DNA from: CAYNFR01 sp964396595
GTDB taxonomy: Bacteria > Bacteroidota > Bacteroidia > Chitinophagales > Saprospiraceae
Assembly: GCA_964396595.1 (NCBI GenBank)
Contig: CAYNFR010000001.1
Span: 1 to 64,000 of the forward strand
Direction of reading: 5' to 3'
Length of the DNA stretch: 64,000 bases
The translations under genes and the position numbers were made by a program. Shown here in pieces: positions 15,679-24,744 of this stretch (position 1 is its first letter; the number at the start of each line of letters is the position of its first letter). Below the pieces are notes generated by a model. The model ran no database searches. It was not told the DNA's origin and saw nothing but the letters and a program-made list of their open reading frames with translations.

Positions 15679-16713
15679 TTAAATCTTTGCCGCCAGCCTT
15701 TTCTTAATCGCTTTGATCAAGCCCGGGCCATGATAGACAAATCCAGTATACACTTGCACTAATTGTGCGCCGACGTCAAATTTTAACATAGCATCATCTG
15801 CACTGTTGATACCCCCTACTCCTATGATGGGCAATGGGGTGGAAGTCGTTGATCTTATCTCGCTGATTATGTGGTTAGACTTGTTCCGCACCGGTGCGCC
15901 GCTGAGACCACCGGCGCCGATATTTTCAACCATGTGGGTTGGTGTCATGAGTCCGTCTCTTGAGATAGTGGTATTCGTCGCTACGATGCCATCGAGTCCT
16001 TGGGTACTTACAATCTCTACGACATCGGCAAGTTGCTCAGCTGTGAGGTCGGGGGCAATTTTTAAAAGTATGGGCTTACGCTCCGGCTGCCGGTCTCGTA
16101 ATTGACATATCTCCTTCAGAAGCTTAGTAAGCGGCTCTTTTTCTTGTAAGGCTCTGAGGCCGGGTGTATTGGGAGAGCTGAGATTGATGACAAAATAATG
16201 CACATAGGGATACAGTCTCTCCAGACAGAGAAGGTAATCTTCGTGTGCGCGCTCATTGGGGGTGTCTTTGTTTTTACCGATGTTCGCACCGATGATGATA
16301 TCTTCAGGGAGGGGCTTTTTAAGACGACCCAACAGCGCATCGACCCCTTGGTTATTAAATCCCATGCGGTTGATGATCGCCTGATCGGCGACAAGTCTGA
16401 ATAAACGAGGCTGTGGATTTCCTGCTTGAGGACGAGGCGTCACGGTTCCTACTTCGATAAACCCAAATCCCAGCGCCGCAAGTTCGTTTATATACTTGCC
16501 ATCTTTATCAAAACCCGCTGCTAGCCCTACCGGATTCTTGAAACGCAAACCAAAGCATTCGCGTCGCAAAGAAAGATTATCATACCGATAAGAAGATTTC
16601 AACAGCCATCCTACAATAGGTATTCTGAGGGCGATACGGATTAATCGCATGGTCACATGATGTGCCCGCTCCGCAGGCATCATAAATAGTAGTGATCTGA
16701 CGAGGTAAAACAA
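15679..16713 (-). CDS. pyrD: Quinone-dependent dihydroorotate dehydrogenase (class 2)
   Basis: 344 residues, the normal length for class 2 PyrD. An N-terminal membrane-associating helix pair (MFYLVRSLLFMMPAERAH) precedes an FMN-binding TIM barrel. Landmarks are GLAAGFDKDGKYI, GANIGKNKDTP, VINLSSPNTPGL with the catalytic Ser, APDLT, and the phosphate-binding GVGGI. It oxidises dihydroorotate to orotate with quinone as electron acceptor, the fourth step of pyrimidine synthesis, at the inner membrane. It stands alone, convergent with the DUF3857 gene. Confidence 0.98.
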   Translation of the reverse strand: MFYLVRSLLFMMPAERAHHVTMRLIRIALRIPIVGWLLKSSYRYDNLSLRRECFGLRFKNPVGLAAGFDKDGKYINELAALGFGFIEVGTVTPRPQAGNPQPRLFRLVADQAIINRMGFNNQGVDALLGRLKKPLPEDIIIGANIGKNKDTPNERAHEDYLLCLERLYPYVHYFVINLSSPNTPGLRALQEKEPLTKLLKEICQLRDRQPERKPILLKIAPDLTAEQLADVVEIVSTQGLDGIVATNTTISRDGLMTPTHMVENIGAGGLSGAPVRNKSNHIISEIRSTTSTPLPIIGVGGINSADDAMLKFDVGAQLVQVYTGFVYHGPGLIKAIKKRLAAKI

Positions 16714-16822
16714 AATACAGTATTGAATTGAGCGCTAAAGTAAGAGAATAAATGCGATCGAAAGACCGTCCATAGGATCTGTGCGAGTAATAAGTTGTGC
16801 AAAAATGGCAACTATTATAAGT

Positions 16823-16873
16823 GACCCTATAGGGGTCTAATATTATAAGCCACGGGCTTCACCCGTGGCTTAT
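16823..16873. repeat. REP-like double hairpin
   Basis: The main hairpin pairs ATAAGCCACGGG (16845-16856) perfectly with CCCGTGGCTTAT (16862-16873) around CTTCA. Just upstream GACCC (16823-16827) pairs with GGGTC (16833-16837) around TATAG. There is no T-run for an intrinsic terminator. A GC-rich perfect hairpin with a smaller partner resembles REP-type dispersed elements. Confidence 0.5.
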
Positions 16874-17047
16874 ATGCGAAACACATCTTAAATTTTGGCG
16901 GGATTATTCGCTCTCATATTGTCTGATGACGAGACGATGGAAAAATCATGACAAAATTATGGCGTAAAGAGCTATTGAATGGTCATCAAAATCAGATGAA
17001 ATATGAAGTTAAACCCTTGGTCAAAAATACAAATTGAGAGATATCAG

Positions 17048-17080
17048 TAACTAAAGTCGCATTTGCGGGTTGAATTCAGG
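17048..17080. repeat. 33-bp dispersed sequence, copy 1
   Basis: Matches 35840-35872 at 29 of 33 positions without gaps, with shared blocks TAACTAA, GCATTTGCGG and TTGAATTCAGG. Both copies are intergenic and AT-rich flanks diverge at once. Confidence 0.5.
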
Positions 17081-17239
17081 TATGTTATGTTCAATCCGTT
17101 TTACTTCTGAAAATATTTCTGAATACGATGGAGCAAATTTTATTTTGAACATCCGAAGTGCAAGCATTTTAAAAGAATAAGATTGATTCTGATCTAATAG
17201 CTGACATATTAGTATGGATATTTGTAATATCGCGTCATT

Positions 17240-19057
17240 ATGAGTTTTGTCGTATCAGCACGCAAATATCGCCCACAGACATTTGAGAGCGTACTAGGTC
17301 AAGAGCACGTTACCTCGACACTTAAGAATGCCTTGATGACGGACAAATTGGCGCATGCCTTTTTGTTTTGTGGCCCTCGTGGTGTCGGTAAGACCACCTG
17401 CGCACGATTGCTGGCGAAGGTGATCAATATGGATGATCCTAAGCAGGCGCTTGCTGATGGTAGTTATGCACAGACGGACATTGATATCTCTTTTAACATC
17501 TTCGAGCTCGATGCAGCATCTAATAACAAGGTAGAAGACATCCGTTATCTTATAGAGCAGGTGCGATTTGCCCCACAACGAGGTCAGTACAAGGTGTTTA
17601 TCATCGACGAGGTTCACATGCTGAGCACCGCCGCCTTTAATGCCTTCTTAAAAATTCTCGAAGAGCCGCCGGCGTATGCAGTCTTTATATTGGCAACAAC
17701 AGAGAAACATAAGATCTTGCCAACGATCTTAAGCCGTTGTCAGATTTATGATTTTAAACGCATAGGTGTCAAGGATATCATCCGCCAATTACAGATAATC
17801 GCCGAGAAAGAAGGCATTCCGACAGAGGAAGATGGACTGCTTATCATCGCCGAGAAAGCGGATGGTGCTATGAGAGATGCGTTGTCTTTATTCGATCGCA
17901 TATCAAGTGCCTCTGACAATGCACTGACCTATGATTCAGTTATTTCTATCCTCAATGTTCTCGATTATGAGCATTTCTTCAAGGCGGTGGACTACATTAT
18001 CACCGAGGATGGCTCAGCGATGCTCTTACTGCTTGATGAAGTATTGGCGAGAGGGTTTGATGCGGACATGTTTATGAGAGGATTAGCGACACATCTGCGC
18101 AATCTGCTGTATTGTAAGCAGGACATTACCGTGAAATTACTTGAAGTAAGTGAGCGTCTCACACAAAGGTATAAAACCCAATCCGAGACCATCGAGTACG
18201 GTACCATACTCAGTTGCCTGCATTTACTTAATGAAGCTGATATACATTTTAACAGAGCAAAAGACACGCGACTTCATGCGGAAATCGCCTTGCTAAAGAT
18301 ATGCTACACCCGCAGAATGGTATTGAGCTCTCCCCACGAGGAAAAAAAAACGGCTGACCTGAACGAAGAAAGCGATAATTCAAGCTCGCTGACCGCCACC
18401 ACTGCTCAATCTATCATTAATACCCCTAGTCTTACAACATCGGCCAACAAAGATTCGGCAGCTGCCGTCCACATACCAAGTGTAACACAAGAGCCTATCA
18501 TTCCATCCGACCTGACAAGGACCACACCCATTACCCAGGTCTCTGATGCCACTCCACCACCTGCTGCGAGCAATCTTGGCAAAGCCAATATTGTTGAAAA
18601 AACATCGGCACTATCATCTTCCCTAGATGAACTCATAAAATCCGCAGAACAAAAACTCGCCTCGACTAAATCAGAAACAAAGCCTCTTGATATCGATGTG
18701 ATCCATACGTTGTGGCAAGAATATACCACCACTGTCGAATCCATCACCACTAAGGGTATACTTGAAAATGTTGTCACAGAAATCGTAAATGATGGCCTCA
18801 GTATCTTCGTGCCCACTACTGTAGCGAAAGAAGAGCTACACCAAGAAATCGATCTGTTTTCAAAAATCCGGAATCATTTCGGAAGACATGATATGCAAAT
18901 AATGGTCAAAGTAGATCGCGATAAATTTCCTGACTTCCACATCGAACTCCCCAAAAAACTCTACTCTGCCAAAGAGAAATATGACTATCTAGTTAATAAA
19001 AATCCCGTGCTCCTCGATCTTATTCAAGCTCTCGACCTTAAACTGGACAATGGATAG
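17240..19057 (+). CDS. dnaX: DNA polymerase III subunit gamma/tau
   Basis: 605 residues. The clamp-loader ATPase has the VSARKYRPQTFESVLGQEHV opening, Walker A GPRGVGKTT at about 46-54, Walker B FIIDEVHML, sensor 1 LATTE and the SRC motif. It loads the sliding clamp on DNA at the replication fork. A Ser/Thr-rich linker (about 370-470) leads to a C-terminal tau-like domain (about 480-605). The zinc module that normally sits between Walker A and the ELDAASN motif with four cysteines is degenerate: the stretch INMDDPKQALADGSYAQ to FNIFELDAASN has no cysteine. The gene is otherwise full length. It converges on the flippase gene 11 bp downstream. Confidence 0.97.
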   Translation: MSFVVSARKYRPQTFESVLGQEHVTSTLKNALMTDKLAHAFLFCGPRGVGKTTCARLLAKVINMDDPKQALADGSYAQTDIDISFNIFELDAASNNKVEDIRYLIEQVRFAPQRGQYKVFIIDEVHMLSTAAFNAFLKILEEPPAYAVFILATTEKHKILPTILSRCQIYDFKRIGVKDIIRQLQIIAEKEGIPTEEDGLLIIAEKADGAMRDALSLFDRISSASDNALTYDSVISILNVLDYEHFFKAVDYIITEDGSAMLLLLDEVLARGFDADMFMRGLATHLRNLLYCKQDITVKLLEVSERLTQRYKTQSETIEYGTILSCLHLLNEADIHFNRAKDTRLHAEIALLKICYTRRMVLSSPHEEKKTADLNEESDNSSSLTATTAQSIINTPSLTTSANKDSAAAVHIPSVTQEPIIPSDLTRTTPITQVSDATPPPAASNLGKANIVEKTSALSSSLDELIKSAEQKLASTKSETKPLDIDVIHTLWQEYTTTVESITTKGILENVVTEIVNDGLSIFVPTTVAKEELHQEIDLFSKIRNHFGRHDMQIMVKVDRDKFPDFHIELPKKLYSAKEKYDYLVNKNPVLLDLIQALDLKLDNG

Positions 19058-19068
19058 ATAGCTGCCAA

Positions 19069-20547
19069 TCAGAAAAGCCCATATTCTTTAATACGCTTCT
19101 GATGAAGTACAAAACTCATCCCAGCATAACATAGGATGACGATTGCTCCTATGACTATATTCACCACTGGTGTATATATCAGTATGTAGGGTGCAAGCAG
19201 TAGTAGTATACTGATCAACCCTATCTGCCCCAGTATAGCGCGTAACGGATAGATGATCGGATAGTATTTTGCTCCCAGCAGGACGGCTAGTATTACCATT
19301 ATCCCATAACACAACAATGCTACCCATGCCGACGCAATATACCCCAGCATCGGCAATAGAACGATGCTTCCTGCAAGTGTAATAACCATGCCGATCACAG
19401 CTATCAATGCACCGAATAGTGTCTTATCACTGAGCTTATACCATATCGAAACATTGTAATAGACGCCTAGCATGAGATAAGCCATCAATAATATTGGCAC
19501 CACAAAAAGCCCTTCTCTGAAGTTGCCACCGATCAGGTACTGTGCGAGGTCAAGGCCATACTGCAGACCGACAGCAATCATGCCTGCGGCAATGATAAAA
19601 AATAGTGTCACATCGCCATAGAGCTTACGACTGTCCTTTTCCCGGCTATTTTTAAAAAAAAAGGGTTCCGCTGCATAGTTATATGCAGTTGTAAATATCG
19701 CTAGCAAAGCGGGAATCTTCTGCGCAGCACCATAAAGAGCAGCCTGTCTCATGTTATCTTCAAAATCCCCCCCGAGAAACCATTTTTGTAATGGCACCCC
19801 AAAAAATTGATTCACACTGCCGGCAACACCCACAATGACTAGTGGCCATGCATACTGTACCATCGTCTTTAACAATACTTTATCATGTATAAAGCACGCA
19901 GGTCTATACCTGATTAAAAACAAAATAAACAAAATCGCACTAGCCAATAAATTAGCCAGAAACACATAGCTCACATCGTCCGTATATGGGCTAAAGCCAA
20001 ATATGCTCAACCAGTCCGGCTTCAACCGATAAAGCCCCTCTAGAAACAACAATACCAAGACGATCGTAATGGCGATATTAAAGATCTTGTATCCTACAAA
20101 GGTCTTGGCTTGGGACTGCATCCGCATCCGGGCAAAGGGCAATAGCAGCATAACATCCAATGCCACTATCCAAGAAAAAATCTTGACATAATAGGACTTG
20201 TCCGCATATCCCAGCCATGATGCGATCGAATACGCATATCCATGACCCACCAGTAATAGGCTCACTGAGAGCAACACTATCGGCAAGAAGGCTGTCGCAT
20301 AAACTTTTTCAAAATCCTCTGCCCTGCTCGCATATCTGAAAAATGCCGTATCCATACGCAGCGAAAAAATGACAATTAATACAGAAACATATGCATATAG
20401 ATCCACATAGATCGCATACTCTGTCTGTGAGTCATTGAGTCGGTAAGTCAGATATGTGCTGAAAACGATATAATGCAAGATCCGTGGCAGAATCTGACCT
20501 ATACCATAAATGACTGTTTCTCCTGCGAGTTTTTTTATAAGGGACAA
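19069..20547 (-). CDS. Polysaccharide flippase-type membrane protein (Wzx/MOP superfamily)
   Basis: 492 residues and about 14 predicted membrane helices. The N-terminal KKLAGETVIYGIGQILPRIL motif is typical of Bacteroidota oligosaccharide flippases of the MOP superfamily, and the RYAS motif after the second helix is also seen in that group. It probably moves lipid-linked glycans across the inner membrane for capsule, O-antigen or exopolysaccharide. No glycan gene cluster flanks it, so the substrate is unknown. Confidence 0.85.
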   Translation of the reverse strand: MSLIKKLAGETVIYGIGQILPRILHYIVFSTYLTYRLNDSQTEYAIYVDLYAYVSVLIVIFSLRMDTAFFRYASRAEDFEKVYATAFLPIVLLSVSLLLVGHGYAYSIASWLGYADKSYYVKIFSWIVALDVMLLLPFARMRMQSQAKTFVGYKIFNIAITIVLVLLFLEGLYRLKPDWLSIFGFSPYTDDVSYVFLANLLASAILFILFLIRYRPACFIHDKVLLKTMVQYAWPLVIVGVAGSVNQFFGVPLQKWFLGGDFEDNMRQAALYGAAQKIPALLAIFTTAYNYAAEPFFFKNSREKDSRKLYGDVTLFFIIAAGMIAVGLQYGLDLAQYLIGGNFREGLFVVPILLMAYLMLGVYYNVSIWYKLSDKTLFGALIAVIGMVITLAGSIVLLPMLGYIASAWVALLCYGIMVILAVLLGAKYYPIIYPLRAILGQIGLISILLLLAPYILIYTPVVNIVIGAIVILCYAGMSFVLHQKRIKEYGLF

Positions 20548-20664
20548 ATGATAAACATTTAACGATGCAATATTAAATATCTGAAAGAGTAAATTTGCAG
20601 CAATGGCAATAATTAAAACAACATCTATAATTCACTGTGCAACAACGTTCTAACCTTAAGCAAT

Positions 20665-21714
20665 ATGATTGATATTCCTTTATTAAGAGATATATGTCGC
20701 GAACCCGGCGCTCCCGGCTATGAAAACCCCGTCAGAAAGTTAGTCATGTCATTGCTTGACGGTCTTGTAGATGACAGTTTTATTGATCCTATGGGCAATC
20801 TCATAGCAGTAAAAAAGGGGCTTTCGGATCAACGTATCATGATTGCTGCGCATCTAGACGAGATCAGCTTTATCGTGACCTATATAGATGATAATGGATT
20901 CATTAGATTTCAGCCACTAGGTGGATTTGACCCAAAGACGCTGACAGCACAGCGTGTCATCATCCATGGACGCAAAGATGTCATAGGTGTCATGGGCACA
21001 AAGCCCATACATGTTATGAAACCGGAAGAGCGAAAAAAAATGCCCGAAATAGAAGATTTCTTTATAGATACAGGGATGTCGGTCGAAGAAGTTAAAGAGC
21101 GCATCCGTGTAGGAGATGTTATCACGCGGGAGCGCGAATTAATTGAAATGGGTCTATGTGTCAATGCCAAATCTCTCGACAATAGAGTCAGCGTATTTAT
21201 CCTTATAGAGACATTGAAAGCACTGAAAGGCAAGCGTGTGCCATATGACCTTTATGCGGTATTTACCGTCCAAGAAGAGGTCGGACTAAGAGGAGCAACA
21301 GCAGCAGCCTCGCATATCAATCCACAATACAGTATCGTGCTTGATGTAACCCTCGCCTATGATCTCCCCGGGGCGCAAGCATTCGAAAAAGTCACCTCTC
21401 TTGGAAGAGGGGCAGCGATAAAAGTGATGGACGGCTCGACTATCTGTGATGCGCGGATGGTCGCCTTTATGCGGCAGATCGCCGAAAAATATGAAATACC
21501 TCATCAGATGGAAATTCTCCCCGCCGGCGGTACCGATGCAGCAGCTATGCAACGATTTAGTCGAGGAGGCTCTATTACCGGAGGCATCTCTATCCCGACC
21601 AGATACTTGCATCAAGTAATCGAGATGGCGCACATACATGATATCGACAACTGTATCAGACTGCTTACGGCATCTATTACAGATATCGACATGGGAGAAT
21701 GGACATTTAAATAG
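20665..21714 (+). CDS. M42 family metallo-aminopeptidase
   Basis: 349 residues with the full co-catalytic dimetal set of M42 peptidases: His in AAHLDE (about 68), the bridging Asp in KSLDNRV, the general base and ligand Glu pair in VQEEVGLRGA, Asp in VLDVT, and His in PTRYLHQVIE. The opening GAPGYENPVR is family typical. M42 enzymes (TET-like, FrvX) are cytoplasmic aminopeptidases that trim oligopeptides. Six bp separate its stop from the pterin dehydratase start, so the two are probably co-transcribed without obvious shared function. Confidence 0.93.
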   Translation: MIDIPLLRDICREPGAPGYENPVRKLVMSLLDGLVDDSFIDPMGNLIAVKKGLSDQRIMIAAHLDEISFIVTYIDDNGFIRFQPLGGFDPKTLTAQRVIIHGRKDVIGVMGTKPIHVMKPEERKKMPEIEDFFIDTGMSVEEVKERIRVGDVITRERELIEMGLCVNAKSLDNRVSVFILIETLKALKGKRVPYDLYAVFTVQEEVGLRGATAAASHINPQYSIVLDVTLAYDLPGAQAFEKVTSLGRGAAIKVMDGSTICDARMVAFMRQIAEKYEIPHQMEILPAGGTDAAAMQRFSRGGSITGGISIPTRYLHQVIEMAHIHDIDNCIRLLTASITDIDMGEWTFK

Positions 21715-21720
21715 TACGAT

Positions 21721-21951
21721 ATGTGGCAAGAAATTGACAATTCACTTACGAGAATTTTTGTTTTTTCAGACTTTACAGAAGCATGGGCTTTTATGACCCG
21801 AGTAGCTTTGATCGCCGAAAAAATGGATCACCACCCCAATTGGTCAAATGTCTATAATCGCGTGTCGATCACACTGACGACACATGACGCCGGTAATATA
21901 GTAACTGACAAAGATAGAAAACTGGCTGCGGCGATTGATGACATGTTGTGA
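21721..21951 (+). CDS. 4a-hydroxytetrahydrobiopterin dehydratase (PCD/DCoH family)
   Basis: 76 residues, slightly short for the family but with its core: FSDFTEAWAFMTRVALIAE, then KMDHHPNWSNVYNRVSITL and TTHDAG with the catalytic His residues. The enzyme dehydrates 4a-hydroxytetrahydropterin to recycle the cofactor of aromatic amino acid hydroxylases. No such hydroxylase is in the window. It is the second gene after the M42 peptidase. Confidence 0.93.
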   Translation: MWQEIDNSLTRIFVFSDFTEAWAFMTRVALIAEKMDHHPNWSNVYNRVSITLTTHDAGNIVTDKDRKLAAAIDDML

Positions 21952-22004
21952 AACATCGCTTGTGTCCTTAATACCGGCATTTACCTATGAAATGGCAAAA
22001 AGCA

Positions 22005-22232
22005 CTATCCTGTCACTATAGATGTCATTGTCAGTGATCCGGCTAATGGTTTGTCGTTAAACAGTCTAGTCGATTCACCTTCTTGCTTCAACGCCAGACT
22101 ATACAACAACGGCAAATAATGTTCAACGGTAGGAATGTCAGGTTCGAATGACTTCCCTTGCTTTTGAAACTTGATCAGTGATATATGATCATCGTTGAGA
22201 ATAAAACATATAGATATGTCAAGATTCATCAA
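22005..22232 (-). pseudogene. C-terminal remnant of a DODA-type extradiol dioxygenase (LigB/YgiD-like)
   Basis: The frame encodes only the last ~74 residues of a class III extradiol dioxygenase: DIPTVEHYLPLLYSLALK, then STRLFNDKPLAGSLTMTS. This matches the C-terminus of 4,5-DOPA dioxygenase-type proteins (about 260-290 residues), where PTP.HYLPLLY and GSLTMTS are conserved. The N-terminal two thirds, including the metal ligands, are missing, and the frame begins near a TTG only 54 bp from the end of the adenylate cyclase gene. I infer truncation when the cyclase locus arrived or was rearranged. Confidence 0.75.
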
Positions 22233-22285
22233 TATGATAAATCGGAAACCTGTTCAAAACCTGAAAGAAGAATTTGCAATTTTAA

Positions 22286-24067
22286 TTAGGATAAAAAATA
22301 CATCTTAAATGAACCTCCATTTTTGACCTCGATTTCTCCACGGTATTCACATGGAAAGTGTTCTTTGATTTCTTGATAGGTGGTTTCTGAAAGGTTGATT
22401 TTTCCGGATTTTGAGGCGGATTCCATTCTGGAGGCGATGTTAACGGTATTTCCCCAAATATCATACTGCCATTTTTTGATCCCAACAATTCCGGCGACAA
22501 CAGGTCCGGAATGGATGCCTATTCTCATTTCAAAATGGGGTAGTCCATTCTCTAAATTTTTGGATATTTTCACAAATTCAACCATCTCTTTAGCAGCTTT
22601 GACCATATTGAGGGCATGGTCCTTATTGGGCGTAGGAAGGCCACTGGCACACATGTAAGAATCGCCAATGGTTTTGATTTTTTCCAATCCATATTTGGTG
22701 ATGATTTCATCAAAACCCTTAAAATAAAAATCAATACCTCTTACCAACCTTTCGGGTTCCATCAGCTCTGATTGTTTGGAGAAATCAACGAAATCAGAAA
22801 ACAAAACCGTTACAGAGTCAGATTTTACTGCATCCACTTTTCCATATTGCTTTAATTCTTTGGCAGTTTCTGCAGGAAGAATATTTAACAGGAGAGATTC
22901 TGACCTCATTTTTTCTTTTTGGATCTTATTATAATACCAGTATAATGTTCCTAATAAAATAGCCCCCAGTATCATAATGATAACCAAGGATATCAGTACA
23001 TTTCGCTGGTTCTTTTTTTCCTGATTGAGCAGATCAACTTCGATTTGCTTTTGGGAAACTTCAAAATCTGTCCTAAGATTAGCCAGCTTTTGGACAGTTT
23101 CTACGTTGCTGACACTGTCCCGGTAGGCGATATGGTCTTTGTAATATCGGAATGATTCTTCCATGTTACCGGCCCGTTCATAGTATTCAGAAAGTTTAAG
23201 ATTGGCATCACTGATTTGTTCTTTCAATCCATGAATTCGACCTAGATCCAGACTTCTTTTGGCATAATTCAGTGCAGTGGATTCATTACCTTTTTCCATG
23301 TAAATATCTGCCATATAGATCAGGTAGATGCTGATGGGATAAAAATCTTCCAGTTCCTCTAGGATTCGGATGGCCTCATTGATATTGGATTCTGCAAGGT
23401 CATTTTTTCCAAGATTGGCATAAACCATTCCCATGTTTCCGAGATTATAAGCCTTGCCTATCAGATAGTCTGTATTTTCAAAAATCAATCCTGACTCTTC
23501 AAAATATACGAGCGCAGAATCAAATTCCTGTCTTTTGAGAAGTTCATCCCCAGTATTCATCAACGCTGCCGCCAGGGAAATAGAGTCGTCAGTGGTTCTG
23601 AGTAAGTCAATAGCTTGGCGGTAATACAACATGGCATTGACATGATCTTCCGTAATGGAATAGATGTCAGCTATACTACTTAATGCAGTTCCTACTCCTT
23701 GAGAATAACCGATTTGTCTGGCAGTTTCCAGACATTTAAAAAATGCATCTAATGCTTCCTCAAGGTCGCCTAGAAGTCTTTTTTTGTTTCCTTTTTGTAA
23801 AAAACCCCTATACAGGTAAATAGCATTATTCTGTCCCTTGGAAAGTCTGATAAGTTCATCCGCGTATTGAAGCCCTTTTTGAAGATCCCGTCCTTCGTTG
23901 AATGCCAGATTCCTGAGTAGCTCCAATTGCAATGTATCCTTAAGAATATTCTGTTCATAGATCAAGACAAGGCTGTCTGCTACTTTCTGATCTTGTCCGA
24001 AAGCGTTTCCAGTTAAAAAATAAAAAAAGCCCATCCCAATAAGAAAGGCTTTTGAATTACTATGCAT
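22286..24067 (-). CDS. TPR-containing membrane adenylate/guanylate cyclase (class III)
   Basis: 593 residues. A signal peptide (about 1-24) is followed by tetratricopeptide repeats (about 45-320), a coiled-coil stretch, one transmembrane helix (VLISLVIIMILGAILLGTLY, about 352-372) and a C-terminal class III cyclase domain (about 400-590). Both metal-binding Asp are present (VLFSDFVDF and TIGDSYM). The adenine-selecting Lys (LEKIKTIGD) and Asp (YDIWGNTVN) and the transition-state Asn and Arg (NTVNIASR) indicate cAMP synthesis. The repeats would be periplasmic, so this looks like a sensor making cAMP in the cytoplasm. It follows a small AbrB-like gene by 8 bp and lies beside a truncated dioxygenase gene. 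Confidence 0.93.
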   Translation of the reverse strand: MHSNSKAFLIGMGFFYFLTGNAFGQDQKVADSLVLIYEQNILKDTLQLELLRNLAFNEGRDLQKGLQYADELIRLSKGQNNAIYLYRGFLQKGNKKRLLGDLEEALDAFFKCLETARQIGYSQGVGTALSSIADIYSITEDHVNAMLYYRQAIDLLRTTDDSISLAAALMNTGDELLKRQEFDSALVYFEESGLIFENTDYLIGKAYNLGNMGMVYANLGKNDLAESNINEAIRILEELEDFYPISIYLIYMADIYMEKGNESTALNYAKRSLDLGRIHGLKEQISDANLKLSEYYERAGNMEESFRYYKDHIAYRDSVSNVETVQKLANLRTDFEVSQKQIEVDLLNQEKKNQRNVLISLVIIMILGAILLGTLYWYYNKIQKEKMRSESLLLNILPAETAKELKQYGKVDAVKSDSVTVLFSDFVDFSKQSELMEPERLVRGIDFYFKGFDEIITKYGLEKIKTIGDSYMCASGLPTPNKDHALNMVKAAKEMVEFVKISKNLENGLPHFEMRIGIHSGPVVAGIVGIKKWQYDIWGNTVNIASRMESASKSGKINLSETTYQEIKEHFPCEYRGEIEVKNGGSFKMYFLS

Positions 24068-24075
24068 ATCACTAA

Positions 24076-24426
24076 TTAGTTGTTTACCGATATTTTAGGA
24101 TCATGGCTGTGAATTTTTTTACTGCCGCTGGTTTTGAAATTAATGGTATATAATTCTTCAATTGAACCTTTGATTTTAGAATCAACAGTTCCTTTCCACC
24201 TCTTTGATTTTTTCATTTCTTTAGGACCTTTGCTGAATACATTGGGGGATGATTTTTTCTTATCAATTGAAATAGAGCTTATGCCTGAATATTTACTCAT
24301 TTCCCATGTGACCTTGTCACCGGGCTTAACGTCGAGCTTGTTGGTCAATCTTTTTTTGACAGATAATATCAGTTTTGTACGATCATTTGGATCAGTACCT
24401 AGAATAACAATTTTATGACTTGTCAT
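24076..24426 (-). CDS. Small basic protein, possibly AbrB-like, upstream of the cyclase
   Basis: 116 residues, Lys- and Ser-rich. The N-terminal half has RTKLILSVKKRLTNKLDVK followed by PGDKVTWEM, which resembles the swapped-hairpin (SpoVT/AbrB) DNA-binding pattern where an L..KPGD.V.W segment is typical. The C-terminal half (about 60-116) is basic and low in complexity. Its stop lies 8 bp from the cyclase start, so it probably shares the cyclase transcript and may regulate it. The AbrB-like reading is tentative. Confidence 0.6.
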   Translation of the reverse strand: MTSHKIVILGTDPNDRTKLILSVKKRLTNKLDVKPGDKVTWEMSKYSGISSISIDKKKSSPNVFSKGPKEMKKSKRWKGTVDSKIKGSIEELYTINFKTSGSKKIHSHDPKISVNN

Positions 24427-24744
24427 AATTTTAAAATTTAGTTTAGAAAAATATAAGTTGAATAATTTAAAATAAAATTTGTTTTGTGCTGAGACAATAG
24501 ATTACCTCTTCACTAATTCTGTTTGTCAAATGGCTTCCGATGGAGATGCCCGTGTTAGTTAAGACTACGAAGAGCTATGCAGATATGCCACAAACAACCA
24601 TGTCAGGACATTAATCCATAAATTGCGCTACCAGAATACAGATCTCCTCCGTTCAAGAACATCGTGCTTAATTAATGTTAAAAAGTCATTCATTACATTA
24701 TTCCACTACGCTTAACCCACTATTGGGACACTCAGGTAAAGCGG
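24427..24744. other. Intergenic region, no feature seen
   Basis: About 318 bp between the AbrB-like gene start and the DUF1080 stop. I looked for the missing N-terminal half of the truncated dioxygenase and did not find it. Short open frames occur on both strands without recognisable content. Confidence 0.4.

Larger units (their letters stand above)
16714..17239. other. Intergenic region between pyrD and dnaX
   Basis: About 525 bp that must carry the divergent promoters of pyrD and dnaX. It holds two adjacent hairpins (16823-16873), a 29-codon open frame at 16948-17037 with protein-like composition but no support, and one copy of a 33-bp dispersed sequence (17048-17080). Confidence 0.5.

Noticed and set aside
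16948..17037. 29-codon frame upstream of dnaX
   Set aside because: Composition looks protein-like but there is no ribosome site, homologue or conservation evidence.
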